A DNA stretch of 64,000 nucleotides from Agromyces laixinhei (lineage in GTDB: Bacteria; Actinomycetota; Actinomycetes; Actinomycetales; Microbacteriaceae), in assembly GCF_006337065.1 (NCBI RefSeq), contig NZ_CP040872.1:124001-188000 (forward strand), in the 5' to 3' direction. Made by a program: the position numbers and the translations under genes. Of the stretch, positions 7,414 through 15,721 are shown in pieces. Numbering within the stretch: the stretch's first letter is position 1; the number at the start of each line of letters is the position of its first letter. Under the pieces are notes generated by a model, which saw only the letters and a list, made by a program, of their open reading frames with translations, had not been told where the DNA came from and made no database searches.

Positions 7414-8532
7414 ATGAAGCCGACCCCGGCGACCGCGCACGCGCTCACCTCCGCCCGCGAGACGAGCGAGCCGTCACTGGCCCCGCTCGTGGATGAGTTC
7501 GCTCGCCGGGCTCCTGCAGTCACCGCGGCCCAGTGGGACCGGGTGCACGCGCGGTGCGCCGCACTCGATCCGGCGGTCGCCGAACTCATCGCCGGCGCAC
7601 GCGCGGCCGACGGCGGCAAGCACATGCGACCCAGGCTCGTGGCTGCGGCATTCCTCGGTCTGGGCGGCACCCACGATGCACTGCTCAGCGAGGTCGCCGG
7701 CGCCCAGCAGCTCCTGCACCTCGGCCTCTGCATGCACGACGACATCATCGACGGCGACCGGGTGCGCCACGGCGAGCCCAACCTCATCGCGCAGTACGCC
7801 GACGCCGGCCGGCGCGCGGGCCTCTCCGAACGCTCGGCCGAGCGTCAGGCGCTCACGGCAGGGGTGCTCGCCGGTGATCTCGCGATCAACGCCGCGATGC
7901 TCGCGCTGCTCGGAGCCCCGGCACCCGCGGCGGTGCAGCAGAGCCTCGCCGCCGAGGCATCCGCAGCACTCGAACTCACCATCGCGGGCGAGCTGCTCGA
8001 CGTCAGGTCCGAGTTGCTGGCACCCGATGAGTCCGATCCGCTGCGCGTCGCCGAGCTCAAGACCGCCGCATACAGCGTCGCGCTGCCGCTCCGCCTCGGC
8101 GCGATCGCGAGCGGTGCGGCGACGACGACCCGGCTCGACTGCCTCGGGCAGATCGGCATCGCGTTCGGCATCGGCTACCAACTCGCCGACGACGAGCTCG
8201 GACTCTTCGGTTCGGCTGATGCGACCGGCAAGTCGGTGCTCTCCGACGTACGTCAGGGCAAGCGCACCGAGCACGTGCGCATCGCCTACCGTCAGGCCGA
8301 CGCCGCCGACCGGGCGGTGCTCGATGCGACCCTCGGCGACCCCGCCGCGACCGAAGCAGACGCCGCCGCCGTGCGCGACATCGTGACCCGTACCGGCGCA
8401 CGGGCCGAGGTCTCCCGCACGATCGACGAGCACGTCTCACGCGGCATCCGTCTCGCCGAGGCCGGACTGCCCGATGGACTCGCCGCCTACCTGACTGCTC
8501 TCGCCCGATCCCTGCGCGGGCGCACGAGTTGA
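7414..8532 (+). CDS. Polyprenyl diphosphate synthase (trans-isoprenyl synthase family)
   Basis: A 372-residue prenyl synthase that condenses IPP with an allylic diphosphate. The first aspartate-rich motif is HDDIIDGD (Asp109-Asp113), preceded by GGKHMRPRL, the IPP-binding region. The second is YQLADDELGLFG (about 255-266), in which the usual third Asp of DDxxD is replaced; this is common in actinobacterial members. An N-terminal extension of about 25 residues is unusual. GGAGGAGCAGCA precedes the ATG. It is the first gene of the ebo-type cluster and, with the IPP isomerase at its end, gives the cluster its own prenyl-donor supply, presumably for the UbiA enzyme. Chain length (C15 to C20+) cannot be read reliably. 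Confidence 0.9.
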   Translation: MKPTPATAHALTSARETSEPSLAPLVDEFARRAPAVTAAQWDRVHARCAALDPAVAELIAGARAADGGKHMRPRLVAAAFLGLGGTHDALLSEVAGAQQLLHLGLCMHDDIIDGDRVRHGEPNLIAQYADAGRRAGLSERSAERQALTAGVLAGDLAINAAMLALLGAPAPAAVQQSLAAEASAALELTIAGELLDVRSELLAPDESDPLRVAELKTAAYSVALPLRLGAIASGAATTTRLDCLGQIGIAFGIGYQLADDELGLFGSADATGKSVLSDVRQGKRTEHVRIAYRQADAADRAVLDATLGDPAATEADAAAVRDIVTRTGARAEVSRTIDEHVSRGIRLAEAGLPDGLAAYLTALARSLRGRTS

Positions 8533-8535
8533 ACG

Positions 8536-8607
8536 ACACGACACCGACCCGACACGACACGACCCGACACGACACCGACCCGACACGACACGACCCGACA
8601 CGACACG
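8536..8607 (+). repeat. 31-bp tandem repeat in the leader of the cyclase gene
   Basis: Two identical 31-bp copies (8536-8566 and 8567-8597) of a sequence built from CGACA/CGACC pentamers, plus a partial third copy running into the ribosome binding site GGAGGA. Like the tract at 623-693 it yields an almost T-free, C/A-rich leader directly before a ribosome binding site. Confidence 0.9.
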
Positions 8608-8617
8608 GAGGAACGAC

Positions 8618-9892
8618 ATGACCAGCCCTGAAACTCCCTCGACGCCGACCACATCGACGACGACGACCTCGACGACGAACGACGACGACGCATGGCAGGG
8701 CGGCCGCGTCGGCATCTGGCTGATCGGGGCTCGCGGCTCGATCGGCACGGTCGTCGCCGTCGGCCTGCACGCGATGCTCGCCGAGCTCGCCCCGCCGACC
8801 GGTTGCACGACCGCCGGTGAGGCCTTCGCCGACGTTCCGCTGCCCGCCTTCGGCGACCTCGTCATCGGCGGACACGACGTCACCACGACCCCGCTGCGCG
8901 AGCGCGCGCAGTTGATGGTCGACTCCGGAATGCTCGCCCACCGCTACCTCGCCGGCACCGAGGAGGCGCTGGCACGGACCGACGCCGAGATCCGCCCCGG
9001 GTACGACCGCGCGCAGCACACGGGCACGCAGGCCGAGGCCGTGCGGCGCATGGCCGCCGACATCACGGAGTTCCGTGACCGGCACGACCTCAGCCGCGTC
9101 GTGGTCATCGACGTCTCCTCGACCGAGCCGATTCCCGAAGACCATGTCGAGTACCACGACACCGCCCTGCTCGCCGCCGCCCTCGACGACCCTGCGCGGC
9201 CGCTGCTTCCCTCCAGTTCGATCGCCGCTCTCGCCGCGATCGAGTCGGGCAGCGCCTACGCCTGCTTCACCCCATCGGCCGGAATGAGCGTGCCGGCGCT
9301 TCGCGCCCTGGCCGCCGAGCGCGGCATCGCCTTCGCCGGGCAGGACGGCAAGACCGGCGAGACGCTCCTGCGCACTGCACTGGCCCCGATGTTCGTCGCG
9401 CGCGGCATGCGCGTGCTCTCGTGGACAGGCTCCAACATCCTCGGCGGCGGCGACGGCGCGACCCTCGCCGACCCCGAGGCCGTGCGCAGCAAGCTCGCGA
9501 CGAAGACCCGCGGTCTCGTGAGCCTCGTCGGCGACCACGTCGTGGCCCCACTGCACATCGACAACGTGCCCGACCTCGGCGATCTGAAGACGGCATGGGA
9601 TCACATCCACGCCGAGGGCTTCCTCTCGTCGCGCATCACGATGCAGACGATCTGGTCGGCCTATGACTCGATGCTCGCCGCACCGCTCGTGCTCGACATC
9701 GCCCGGCTCCTGTCGCTCGCAGCTGCCGACGGCCACCGCGGGGTCGTGCCCGAGCTCGGCTTCTTCTTCAAGGACCCGTGGGGCAGCGACGTGCACGACC
9801 TGTCGCAACAGGCCGCCGCGCTCGACGACTGGGCGCACGCCGCCGGCGCACGCGTGCGCGCCGGGGCGCAGAGCCAGGTGACGCCGGTATGA
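8618..9892 (+). CDS. Myo-inositol-1-phosphate synthase family protein (sugar-phosphate cyclase)
   Basis: A 424-residue protein of the NAD-dependent inositol-3-phosphate synthase family, which cyclises glucose 6-phosphate. After a Thr/Ser-rich N-terminal tail of about 25 residues comes the Rossmann loop WLIGARGSIGTVVAVGL (34-50). Other family signatures are FTPSAGMSVPALRALA, the GQDGKTGETLL loop (equivalent of the GDDxKSGQT region), LSWTGSNILGGGDG and FFFKDPWGSD. Divergence from the canonical N-G-x-N-D and K-S-G motifs suggests a relative rather than the housekeeping enzyme. It takes the place in this ebo-type cluster where other bacteria have EboD, a 3-dehydroquinate-synthase-like cyclase. 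ATGA overlap couples it to the prenyltransferase. The substrate is unproven. Confidence 0.85.
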   Translation: MTSPETPSTPTTSTTTTSTTNDDDAWQGGRVGIWLIGARGSIGTVVAVGLHAMLAELAPPTGCTTAGEAFADVPLPAFGDLVIGGHDVTTTPLRERAQLMVDSGMLAHRYLAGTEEALARTDAEIRPGYDRAQHTGTQAEAVRRMAADITEFRDRHDLSRVVVIDVSSTEPIPEDHVEYHDTALLAAALDDPARPLLPSSSIAALAAIESGSAYACFTPSAGMSVPALRALAAERGIAFAGQDGKTGETLLRTALAPMFVARGMRVLSWTGSNILGGGDGATLADPEAVRSKLATKTRGLVSLVGDHVVAPLHIDNVPDLGDLKTAWDHIHAEGFLSSRITMQTIWSAYDSMLAAPLVLDIARLLSLAAADGHRGVVPELGFFFKDPWGSDVHDLSQQAAALDDWAHAAGARVRAGAQSQVTPV

Positions 9893-10797
9893 CCTCGCCC
9901 GCCGACATCCTCGATCTCGTGCGCGCGCCGGCCGCGCTGACGGTGATCGGCGACACGTTGGCGGGCGGACACGCCGGTGGCGCACGCTTCACCGGCCGCA
10001 GCTGGCTGCTGCCCGCGGCATCCGTGCTGCTCTACAGCGGCGGCATGGCGCTGAACGACTACGCCGATCGAGACCTCGACGCCGAGGAGCGGCCCGAGCG
10101 GCCGATTCCGTCGGGCCGGGTCTCGGCGCGAGGCGCGCTCGCGGTCGTGAGCGGATGCTTCGCGGCAGGTGTCGCGCTCGCGGCCGCGGGCGGCGGGCGA
10201 CGGGGGCTCGGCGTCGCGGTTCCGCTCGTCGGGGCGATCGTGCTCTACAACACGGTGGCGAAGTCGACGCCGTTCGGGCCGCTGTCGATGGCCGCGTGCC
10301 GCGGACTCGACGTGATGCTGGGTGCCGGCGGGGCGAGCAGGGCGGTTCCCGCCGCCGCGACGCTCGCGCTGCACACGGCCGGCGTCACGCTGCAGTCGCG
10401 CGGCGAGGTGCACGGCGGATCGGTCGGCGTCGCGGGCGCGAGCCTCGCCGTCACCGCGCGAGCGCGCAGCGCTGCGCAGCCACCGGCGACCGCGGCGCCA
10501 TCGATGCACGCCCGGCGGAGCGATCGACGGCGTGGCGGGTCGGCTCGACGCTCGCCACCATCGCGGCGAGCGCCGCCTACGTCGCCGCGACCGTGCCGAC
10601 GCAGTTGCGCACGCTCGACGACCCGTCGGCGGGCAACGTGCGCACCGCGACGCGCGCGGGGCATCGGCGGGATGATCCCGCTCCAGGCCGCCCTCGTCGC
10701 CCGCACCGGAGCGCTCGGCTCGGCCGCGCTCCTCGCGGGCGCCGACCTCGCGCGACGGGCGCTCGGCTCGCGCCGCAAGCGGGGCGACGTCACATGA
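9889..10797 (+). CDS. UbiA-family prenyltransferase (EboC/SCO3242-like), with an out-of-frame internal segment
   Basis: A 302-codon frame starting at an ATGA overlap. The first 190 residues are a normal UbiA membrane prenyltransferase: the Mg-diphosphate motif NDYADRDLDAEERPERPIP (about 56-74) and helices such as VAVPLVGAIVLYN. From about 10454-10476 to 10652-10662 the open frame encodes an Arg/Pro/Ser-rich stretch unlike UbiA. Over the same bases the frame starting one nucleotide earlier gives TAWRVGSTLATIAASAAYVA and TQLRTLDDPSAGNVRTATRAG, a plausible helix and loop that joins smoothly to IGGMIPLQAALVARTG in the original frame. Two compensating one-base indels explain this; assembly error or real damage are both possible. 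The expected role is to attach the cluster's prenyl chain to a cyclic acceptor. Confidence 0.8.
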   Translation: MTSPADILDLVRAPAALTVIGDTLAGGHAGGARFTGRSWLLPAASVLLYSGGMALNDYADRDLDAEERPERPIPSGRVSARGALAVVSGCFAAGVALAAAGGGRRGLGVAVPLVGAIVLYNTVAKSTPFGPLSMAACRGLDVMLGAGGASRAVPAAATLALHTAGVTLQSRGEVHGGSVGVAGASLAVTARARSAAQPPATAAPSMHARRSDRRRGGSARRSPPSRRAPPTSPRPCRRSCARSTTRRRATCAPRRARGIGGMIPLQAALVARTGALGSAALLAGADLARRALGSRRKRGDVT

Positions 10798-11633
10798 CCG
10801 GCTTCAGCATCGGCTACGGCACCAATGGATTCGCCGACCACACCCTCGACGACACCCTCACCGTGCTCGAGGCCAACGGGTACGGCGCGCTGGCGTTGAC
10901 ACTCGGCCATCCGCATCTCGACCCATTCGCCCGCGATGCGTTCGAACGCGCCGCACACCTTCGCGAGCGCCTCGACGAACTCGGCTGGCCGGTCGTCGTC
11001 GAGACCGGCAGCCGCTACCTGCTCGACCCCTTCGTGAAGCATCGTCCGACGCTCGTCGATCGCGAAGCCGAGCCGCGGCTGCGATTCCTCGGCCGGGCCG
11101 TCGAGCTCGCGGCGGTGCTCCGCGCCGACTGCGTCTCGCTCTGGTCGGGGGTCGTGCCCGGCGACGTCGCGCCCGACGATGCCTGGTCGATGCTGACGGG
11201 GCGCATGCGCGAGGTGGTCGCCCTCGCCGACGGGGCAGGCGTGCGCCTCGGCTTCGAGCCCGAGCCCGGGATGCTCGTCGAGACGGTCGCCGACGCACTG
11301 CGGCTGCGCGACGAGCTCGGCCGGCCCGAGGCATTCGGGATCACCGTCGACCTCGGCCACTGCGTCGCGGTCGAGCCCGAAGGGGTCGTCGGCGCGCTCC
11401 GGGCCGCGGGCGCGCTGCTCGTGAACGTGCAGGTCGACGACATGATGCCCGGGGTGCACGAGCATCTCGAACTCGGCGAGGGGCGGCTCGACCTCACCGC
11501 GGCCCTCTCCACCCTGAACGAGATCGGATACCGGGGCGTGGCGGCCATCGAGCTGCCGCGCCACTCGCACGATGCGCCGGGCGCCGCAGCCCGAGGCATC
11601 CGTGCCATTCGCGACGCACTGGAGGAACGATGA
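10794..11633 (+). CDS. Sugar phosphate isomerase/epimerase (AP-endonuclease-2 TIM barrel)
   Basis: A 279-residue xylose-isomerase-like TIM barrel. It starts with SIGYGTNGFADHTLDDTL. Metal-ligand candidates are the Glu of LGFEPEPGMLVE, the Asp/His pair of TVDLGHCVAVEPEG, the Asp/His residues of VNVQVDDMMPGVHEHLELGEG and the Glu of GVAAIELPRHSHDAP. These correspond to the Glu-Asp-His-Glu set that binds a divalent metal in this superfamily. No signal peptide, so cytosolic. Coupled by ATGA at both ends to UbiA and eboA. Likely isomerises or epimerises a sugar-like intermediate of the cluster's product; the substrate is unknown. Confidence 0.85.
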   Translation: MTGFSIGYGTNGFADHTLDDTLTVLEANGYGALALTLGHPHLDPFARDAFERAAHLRERLDELGWPVVVETGSRYLLDPFVKHRPTLVDREAEPRLRFLGRAVELAAVLRADCVSLWSGVVPGDVAPDDAWSMLTGRMREVVALADGAGVRLGFEPEPGMLVETVADALRLRDELGRPEAFGITVDLGHCVAVEPEGVVGALRAAGALLVNVQVDDMMPGVHEHLELGEGRLDLTAALSTLNEIGYRGVAAIELPRHSHDAPGAAARGIRAIRDALEER

Positions 11634-12277
11634 CCCACCCATGGACGATCAGCGCGGTCGGCACCGTGGCCGCCGAGCCGCAGCGCATCTCGGTGCTGTT
11701 CCCCGCTGCAGGGCGCTCGGTCGGGCGCGATCCGATCGAGCCCGAGCACGATCCGCTCGGCCTCGTGCACGGCACCGACGATGACCTGGCCCGCGCGGCA
11801 CTCGTGCGGGCGCTCATCGACGCCGTCGACGCCGAGACCGCGGCCGGCACCGTCACCGAGCTCTACCGCCACGGCGACGACGCCGAGCGGCGCGGCGTGC
11901 TGTGCGGGCTGAATGCCGCGGTGCTGAATGCCGCAGCACTGAACACCGAGCCCGTGCCCGCGCTCGCAGCGCCGATCGTCGCAGCCGGCCGCGACCTCGT
12001 CGCCGATGCCCTCCGCACGAACGACCCGCGCCTCGTCGCCGCGGCGCTCGGCGACTTCGCGGCCCGGGAGCTCGACCAGCACGGCTGGCGTCACGGCGTG
12101 CTGAAGGCGCTCTTCATGGGAATCCCGCTCGAGGCCGTCTCGGGCATCGACGATCGAGCCGACGCCGAGCTCGCGCGCATGGCCGCTGCGCTCATCGCCG
12201 AGCGGCGCGCAGCCGGCCGCGACATCAGCGCCGACATGACCCGTCTCGCCACGATCCACACCACGCCGGGAGGCTGA
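11630..12277 (+). CDS. eboA: EboA domain-containing protein
   Basis: A 215-residue protein with the EboA hallmark near its C-terminal half: a helix ending DQHGWRHGVLKALFMGIPL followed by a segment rich in Ala/Glu/Arg (LARMAAALIAERRAAGRDI). The first 50 residues are poorly conserved and Pro-rich. EboA is a small helical protein of unknown biochemical function found only with other ebo genes; in cyanobacteria the ebo operon is required for export of the scytonemin monomer. Coupled by ATGA to the preceding gene and 2 nt from the next. Assignment rests on the motif and on the unmistakable neighbours. Confidence 0.82.
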   Translation: MTHPWTISAVGTVAAEPQRISVLFPAAGRSVGRDPIEPEHDPLGLVHGTDDDLARAALVRALIDAVDAETAAGTVTELYRHGDDAERRGVLCGLNAAVLNAAALNTEPVPALAAPIVAAGRDLVADALRTNDPRLVAAALGDFAARELDQHGWRHGVLKALFMGIPLEAVSGIDDRADAELARMAAALIAERRAAGRDISADMTRLATIHTTPGG

Positions 12278-12279
12278 CC

Positions 12280-13158
12280 ATGCGAATCTTCGACCCGCAC
12301 ATCCACATGAGCGCCCGCACCACGAACGACTACGCGGCGATGTACCAGGCGGGCGTGCGCGCCGTCGTCGAACCGGCCTTCTGGCTCGGGCAGCCCCGCA
12401 CGAACGTCGGCAGCTTCACCGACTACTTCGACGGGTTGATCGGCTGGGAACGGTTCCGCGCGGCGCAGTACGGCATTCGTCATCACTGCACGATCGGCCT
12501 GAATCCGAAGGAGGCGAACGACCCGCGCTGCCGCGAGGTGCTGGGCGTGCTGCCGCGCTACCTCGCAAAAGACGGCGTCGTCGCGGTCGGCGAGCTCGGC
12601 TACGACTCGATGACTCCCGAAGAGGACGAGGTCTTCGTGGCCCAGCTCGCGCTCGCCCGCGAGTTCGAGCTGCCCGCGATGGTGCACACGCCGCACCGCG
12701 ACAAGGCGGCGGGCACCCTGCGCACGCTCGACGTGATCCGCGACGCCGGCATCGCCCCTGAGCTGGTCGTCGTCGACCACCTCAACGAGACGACGGTGGC
12801 GGCGGTCGCCGACAGCGGCTGCTGGATGGGCTTCTCGATCTACCCCGACACGAAGATGGACGAGGCGCGCATGGTCGCGATCCTGCGCGAGCACGGCACC
12901 GAGCGGATGCTGGTGAACTCGGCCGCCGACTGGGGCAACTCCGACCCGCTCAAGACCCGCAAGACCGGGCAGGCCATGCTCGATGCCGGCTTCACCGACG
13001 ACGAGGTCGACGTGGTGCTCTGGCAGAACCCGGTCGCCTTCTACGGGCAGAGCGGGCGGCTGCACCTCGACCCGGTGCCCGGCTTCGATGATGCGACGAC
13101 GGATGTCTCGGGCGCGACCTTCGAGGGCAACTCCGTGCTGCGCGGGGCGAAGGCCTGA
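12280..13158 (+). CDS. eboB: TatD-like metal-dependent hydrolase EboB
   Basis: A 292-residue amidohydrolase-fold protein. The N-terminal metal motif is FDPHIHM (His7, His9), followed by VGELGYDSMTPEED (metal-bridging Glu), AMVHTPHRD and VVDHLNE (His ligands) and NSAADWGNSDP (catalytic Asp region). These match the order of ligands in TatD/phosphotriesterase-like enzymes. The ATG at 12280 follows GGGAGGCTGACC. It is cytosolic and overlaps eboE at TGATG. In ebo clusters EboB is the constant TatD-type member; its substrate is not known. Confidence 0.87.
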   Translation: MRIFDPHIHMSARTTNDYAAMYQAGVRAVVEPAFWLGQPRTNVGSFTDYFDGLIGWERFRAAQYGIRHHCTIGLNPKEANDPRCREVLGVLPRYLAKDGVVAVGELGYDSMTPEEDEVFVAQLALAREFELPAMVHTPHRDKAAGTLRTLDVIRDAGIAPELVVVDHLNETTVAAVADSGCWMGFSIYPDTKMDEARMVAILREHGTERMLVNSAADWGNSDPLKTRKTGQAMLDAGFTDDEVDVVLWQNPVAFYGQSGRLHLDPVPGFDDATTDVSGATFEGNSVLRGAKA

Positions 13159-14318
13159 TGGAACTGTCGTACTGCACCAACGTGCACCCGGCCGAAGACC
13201 TCGACGGCGTGCTCGAACAGCTCGACGCCTTCGCCGGGCCGGTGCGCGTGCAGGCCGGTCTCGACCGGCTCGGCGTCGGGCTGTGGCTGCCGGCCGAACT
13301 CGCCCGCCGGCTCGCATCGAGCGCAGCCGATCGGGCGCGGGTGCGCGAGCGGCTGGGCGCCAACGGGCTCGTGCTGCTCACCGTCAACGCCTTCCCCTAC
13401 AGCGGGTTCCACGCCGACGTCGTGAAGCTCGACGTGTACCGACCCGACTGGACCGACCCGCGCCGCACGGCCTACACGCTCGACTGCGCGCGTGTGCTCG
13501 CCGAACTGCTGCCCGCCGGGGCATCCGGAAGCATCTCGACGCTGCCGCTCGGCTGGCGCGATCCGTGGACGCCCGACGACGACGCTCGCGCGACCGAAGC
13601 GCTCGTGCACGTCTCCCGCGAGCTCAGAGCGCTGCGCGAGGAGACCGGTCGCACCGTACGCCTCGCGATCGAACCCGAGCCCGGCTGCACGCTCGACACC
13701 GTCGACGACGTCGTGCGCTGGCTCGAACCGCGCCTGGCCGAGGGCATCGACCCCGAGTTCGTCGGCATCTGCCTCGACACCTGCCACCTGGCCGTCTCGT
13801 TCGCCGACCCTGCCGCCGCCGTGCGGCAGATCGCCGGCGCGGGCCTGCGCGTCGTGAAGGTGCAGGCCTCGGCCGCGCTGCATGTCGAGCGCCCCGGCGA
13901 CCCTGCCGGCCGCGACGCCGTCGCCGCCTTCGTCGAGCAGCGCTACCTGCACCAGACCCGTGAGCTCACCGCCGACGGTTCGGTGCTCGCCGCCGACGAC
14001 CTGTCTGAAGCACTCACCGATCTGCCGGCCGACGGGCCCTGGCGGGTGCACTTCCACGTGCCGCTGCATCTCGCGCCGAGCGCACCGATCTCCGCGACGA
14101 CCGAGGTGCTGCGCGCCGCCGTCGAGGCCGTGCATGGCATCCCGCACGGCGCCGAGGCGCACCTCGACATCGAGACCTACACCTGGAGCGTGCTGCCGGG
14201 CGCCCCCCGCGACCTCGTCGCCGGCATCGCCGCCGAACTGCGCTGGGCGGCCGACGAGCTGCTCGCCGACCCGCCCCGTTCCGCTCCCGCTCGCTCGTTC
14301 TCGGAGGTTCGCTCGTGA
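13158..14318 (+). CDS. eboE: Metabolite traffic protein EboE (TIM-barrel family)
   Basis: A 386-residue protein beginning ELSYCTNVHPAEDLDGVLEQL, the characteristic EboE opening. The middle contains NAFPYSGFHADVVKLDVYRPDW, RLAIEPEPGCTLDT (Glu metal ligand), GICLDTCHLAVSFADP (Asp/His) and a late VHFHVPLHLAP and HLDIETYTWSVLP. These features define the EboE branch of xylose-isomerase-like TIM barrels. In cyanobacteria and Pseudomonas the ebo/edb genes are needed for secretion of natural products, but EboE chemistry is unknown. GTGA overlap with the next gene. Confidence 0.87.
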   Translation: MELSYCTNVHPAEDLDGVLEQLDAFAGPVRVQAGLDRLGVGLWLPAELARRLASSAADRARVRERLGANGLVLLTVNAFPYSGFHADVVKLDVYRPDWTDPRRTAYTLDCARVLAELLPAGASGSISTLPLGWRDPWTPDDDARATEALVHVSRELRALREETGRTVRLAIEPEPGCTLDTVDDVVRWLEPRLAEGIDPEFVGICLDTCHLAVSFADPAAAVRQIAGAGLRVVKVQASAALHVERPGDPAGRDAVAAFVEQRYLHQTRELTADGSVLAADDLSEALTDLPADGPWRVHFHVPLHLAPSAPISATTEVLRAAVEAVHGIPHGAEAHLDIETYTWSVLPGAPRDLVAGIAAELRWAADELLADPPRSAPARSFSEVRS

Positions 14319-15721
14319 CATCCGTTCTGCTGCTCGACGTCGTCGGGCTGACGCCCCGCGCGCTCTCGCACATGCCCCGGCTCCGCGCCATGGCGGGCGC
14401 GGGCGCGCAGACCGGACTCGGCACCGTGCTGCCCGCCGTGACCTGCAGCGTGCAGTCGACGATGCTCACCGGGCTCGCCCCTGCGCAGCACGGCATCGTC
14501 GGCAACGGGTGGTACTTCCGCGACCAGGGCGAGGTGCACCTGTGGCGCCAGCACAACCGGCTCGTGCAGGGCGAGAAGGTCTGGGAGACGGCCCGGCGCA
14601 CGCAGCCCGGGTTCACCGCCGCGAACATCGGCTGGTGGTACGCGATGGGGGCGACCACCGACATCACCGTCACCCCGCGCCCGATCTACCACGCCGACGG
14701 CCGCAAGTCGCCCGACGCCTACGTGCGGCCGCCGGCGCTGCACGACGAGCTCGTCGGCGCCCTCGGCGAGTTCCCGCTCTTCCAGTACTGGGGGCCGACC
14801 GCATCCATCGTGTCGACCCGGTGGATCGTCGAGGCCACGCGCAAGGTCATGCGCGAGCAGCGCTCCGACCTCGTGATGGCCTACCTGCCGCACCTCGACT
14901 ACGACCTGCAGCGCTTCGGGCCCGACGCCCCCGAGGCCGACCGCGCCGCCGCGGAGCTCGACGCGGCGCTCGCCCCGCTGCTCGACGATGCGGCCGCGGC
15001 GGGCGTCACCGTGATCGCGGTCGCCGAGTACGGTATCGCCGGCGCGCGGCATCCGGTCGACATCAACCGGGCGCTGCGGCGCGAGGGGTTGCTGGAGGTC
15101 TACACGCAGGACGGCCGCGAACAGCTCGACCCGTGGACGTCGCGGGCCTTCGCCGTGGCCGACCATCAGGTCGCGCACGTCTACGTGCCCGATGACGCCG
15201 ATCTCACCCGGGTCCGCGAGATCCTCCGCGCGCTTCCCGGCGTCGACGAAGTGCTCGACCGCGCCGAGCAGGCGCGCTACGGCATCGACCACGAGCGGTC
15301 GGGCGAACTCGTCGTCATCGCCGAACCGGGCGCCTGGTTCACGTACTACTACTGGCTCGACGACGACCGTGCACCCGAGTTCGCACGCGGCGTCGACATC
15401 CACCGCAAGCCGGGCTACGACCCGGCCGAGCTCTTCCTCGACCCCGCCGACCGGTTCGCGAAGGCGAAGGCGGGCCTCGGCCTCGTGCGCAAGAAGATCG
15501 GCCTGCGGTACGCGATGAACGTCGTGCCGCTCGACCCCTCGTGCGTGCGCGGCACGCACGGCCGGATTCCCGACGGCGTCGCCGAAACTCCGCTGCTGTT
15601 GTGCTCCGACGCGAACCTGCCGTTCTGGACGTCTGCGGGCGAGATCGTGCCGGCGGCGAACGTGCGCGACCTCGTGCTGCAGGCGTCGGGCGTCTCGACG
15701 GCATCGGGGGTGGCGCCGTGA
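14315..15721 (+). CDS. Alkaline-phosphatase-fold phosphodiesterase/nucleotide pyrophosphatase (EboF-like)
   Basis: A 468-residue type I phosphodiesterase/nucleotide pyrophosphatase family enzyme with a GTG start overlapping eboE. The nucleophile region is LPAVTCSVQSTMLTG, with the attacking Thr/Ser after the conserved Pro-Ala-Val. Metal ligands are in YLPHLDYDLQRFG (Asp, His), AEYGIAG, and the C-terminal GTHGRIPD (His). A leading VLLLDVVGLTP supplies the first Asp. No signal peptide is present, so it acts in the cytosol on a phosphate ester or diphosphate. The ebo operon of cyanobacteria also carries an alkaline-phosphatase-superfamily member (EboF). It could remove a phosphate from the prenylated cyclitol; that is inference. 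Confidence 0.85.
   Translation: MTSVLLLDVVGLTPRALSHMPRLRAMAGAGAQTGLGTVLPAVTCSVQSTMLTGLAPAQHGIVGNGWYFRDQGEVHLWRQHNRLVQGEKVWETARRTQPGFTAANIGWWYAMGATTDITVTPRPIYHADGRKSPDAYVRPPALHDELVGALGEFPLFQYWGPTASIVSTRWIVEATRKVMREQRSDLVMAYLPHLDYDLQRFGPDAPEADRAAAELDAALAPLLDDAAAAGVTVIAVAEYGIAGARHPVDINRALRREGLLEVYTQDGREQLDPWTSRAFAVADHQVAHVYVPDDADLTRVREILRALPGVDEVLDRAEQARYGIDHERSGELVVIAEPGAWFTYYYWLDDDRAPEFARGVDIHRKPGYDPAELFLDPADRFAKAKAGLGLVRKKIGLRYAMNVVPLDPSCVRGTHGRIPDGVAETPLLLCSDANLPFWTSAGEIVPAANVRDLVLQASGVSTASGVAP

Noticed and set aside
7034-7417. Plus-strand 127-codon frame before the polyprenyl synthase gene
   Set aside because: Runs through the 71-bp repeat and the ribosome binding site region, with no ribosome site of its own and erratic composition.
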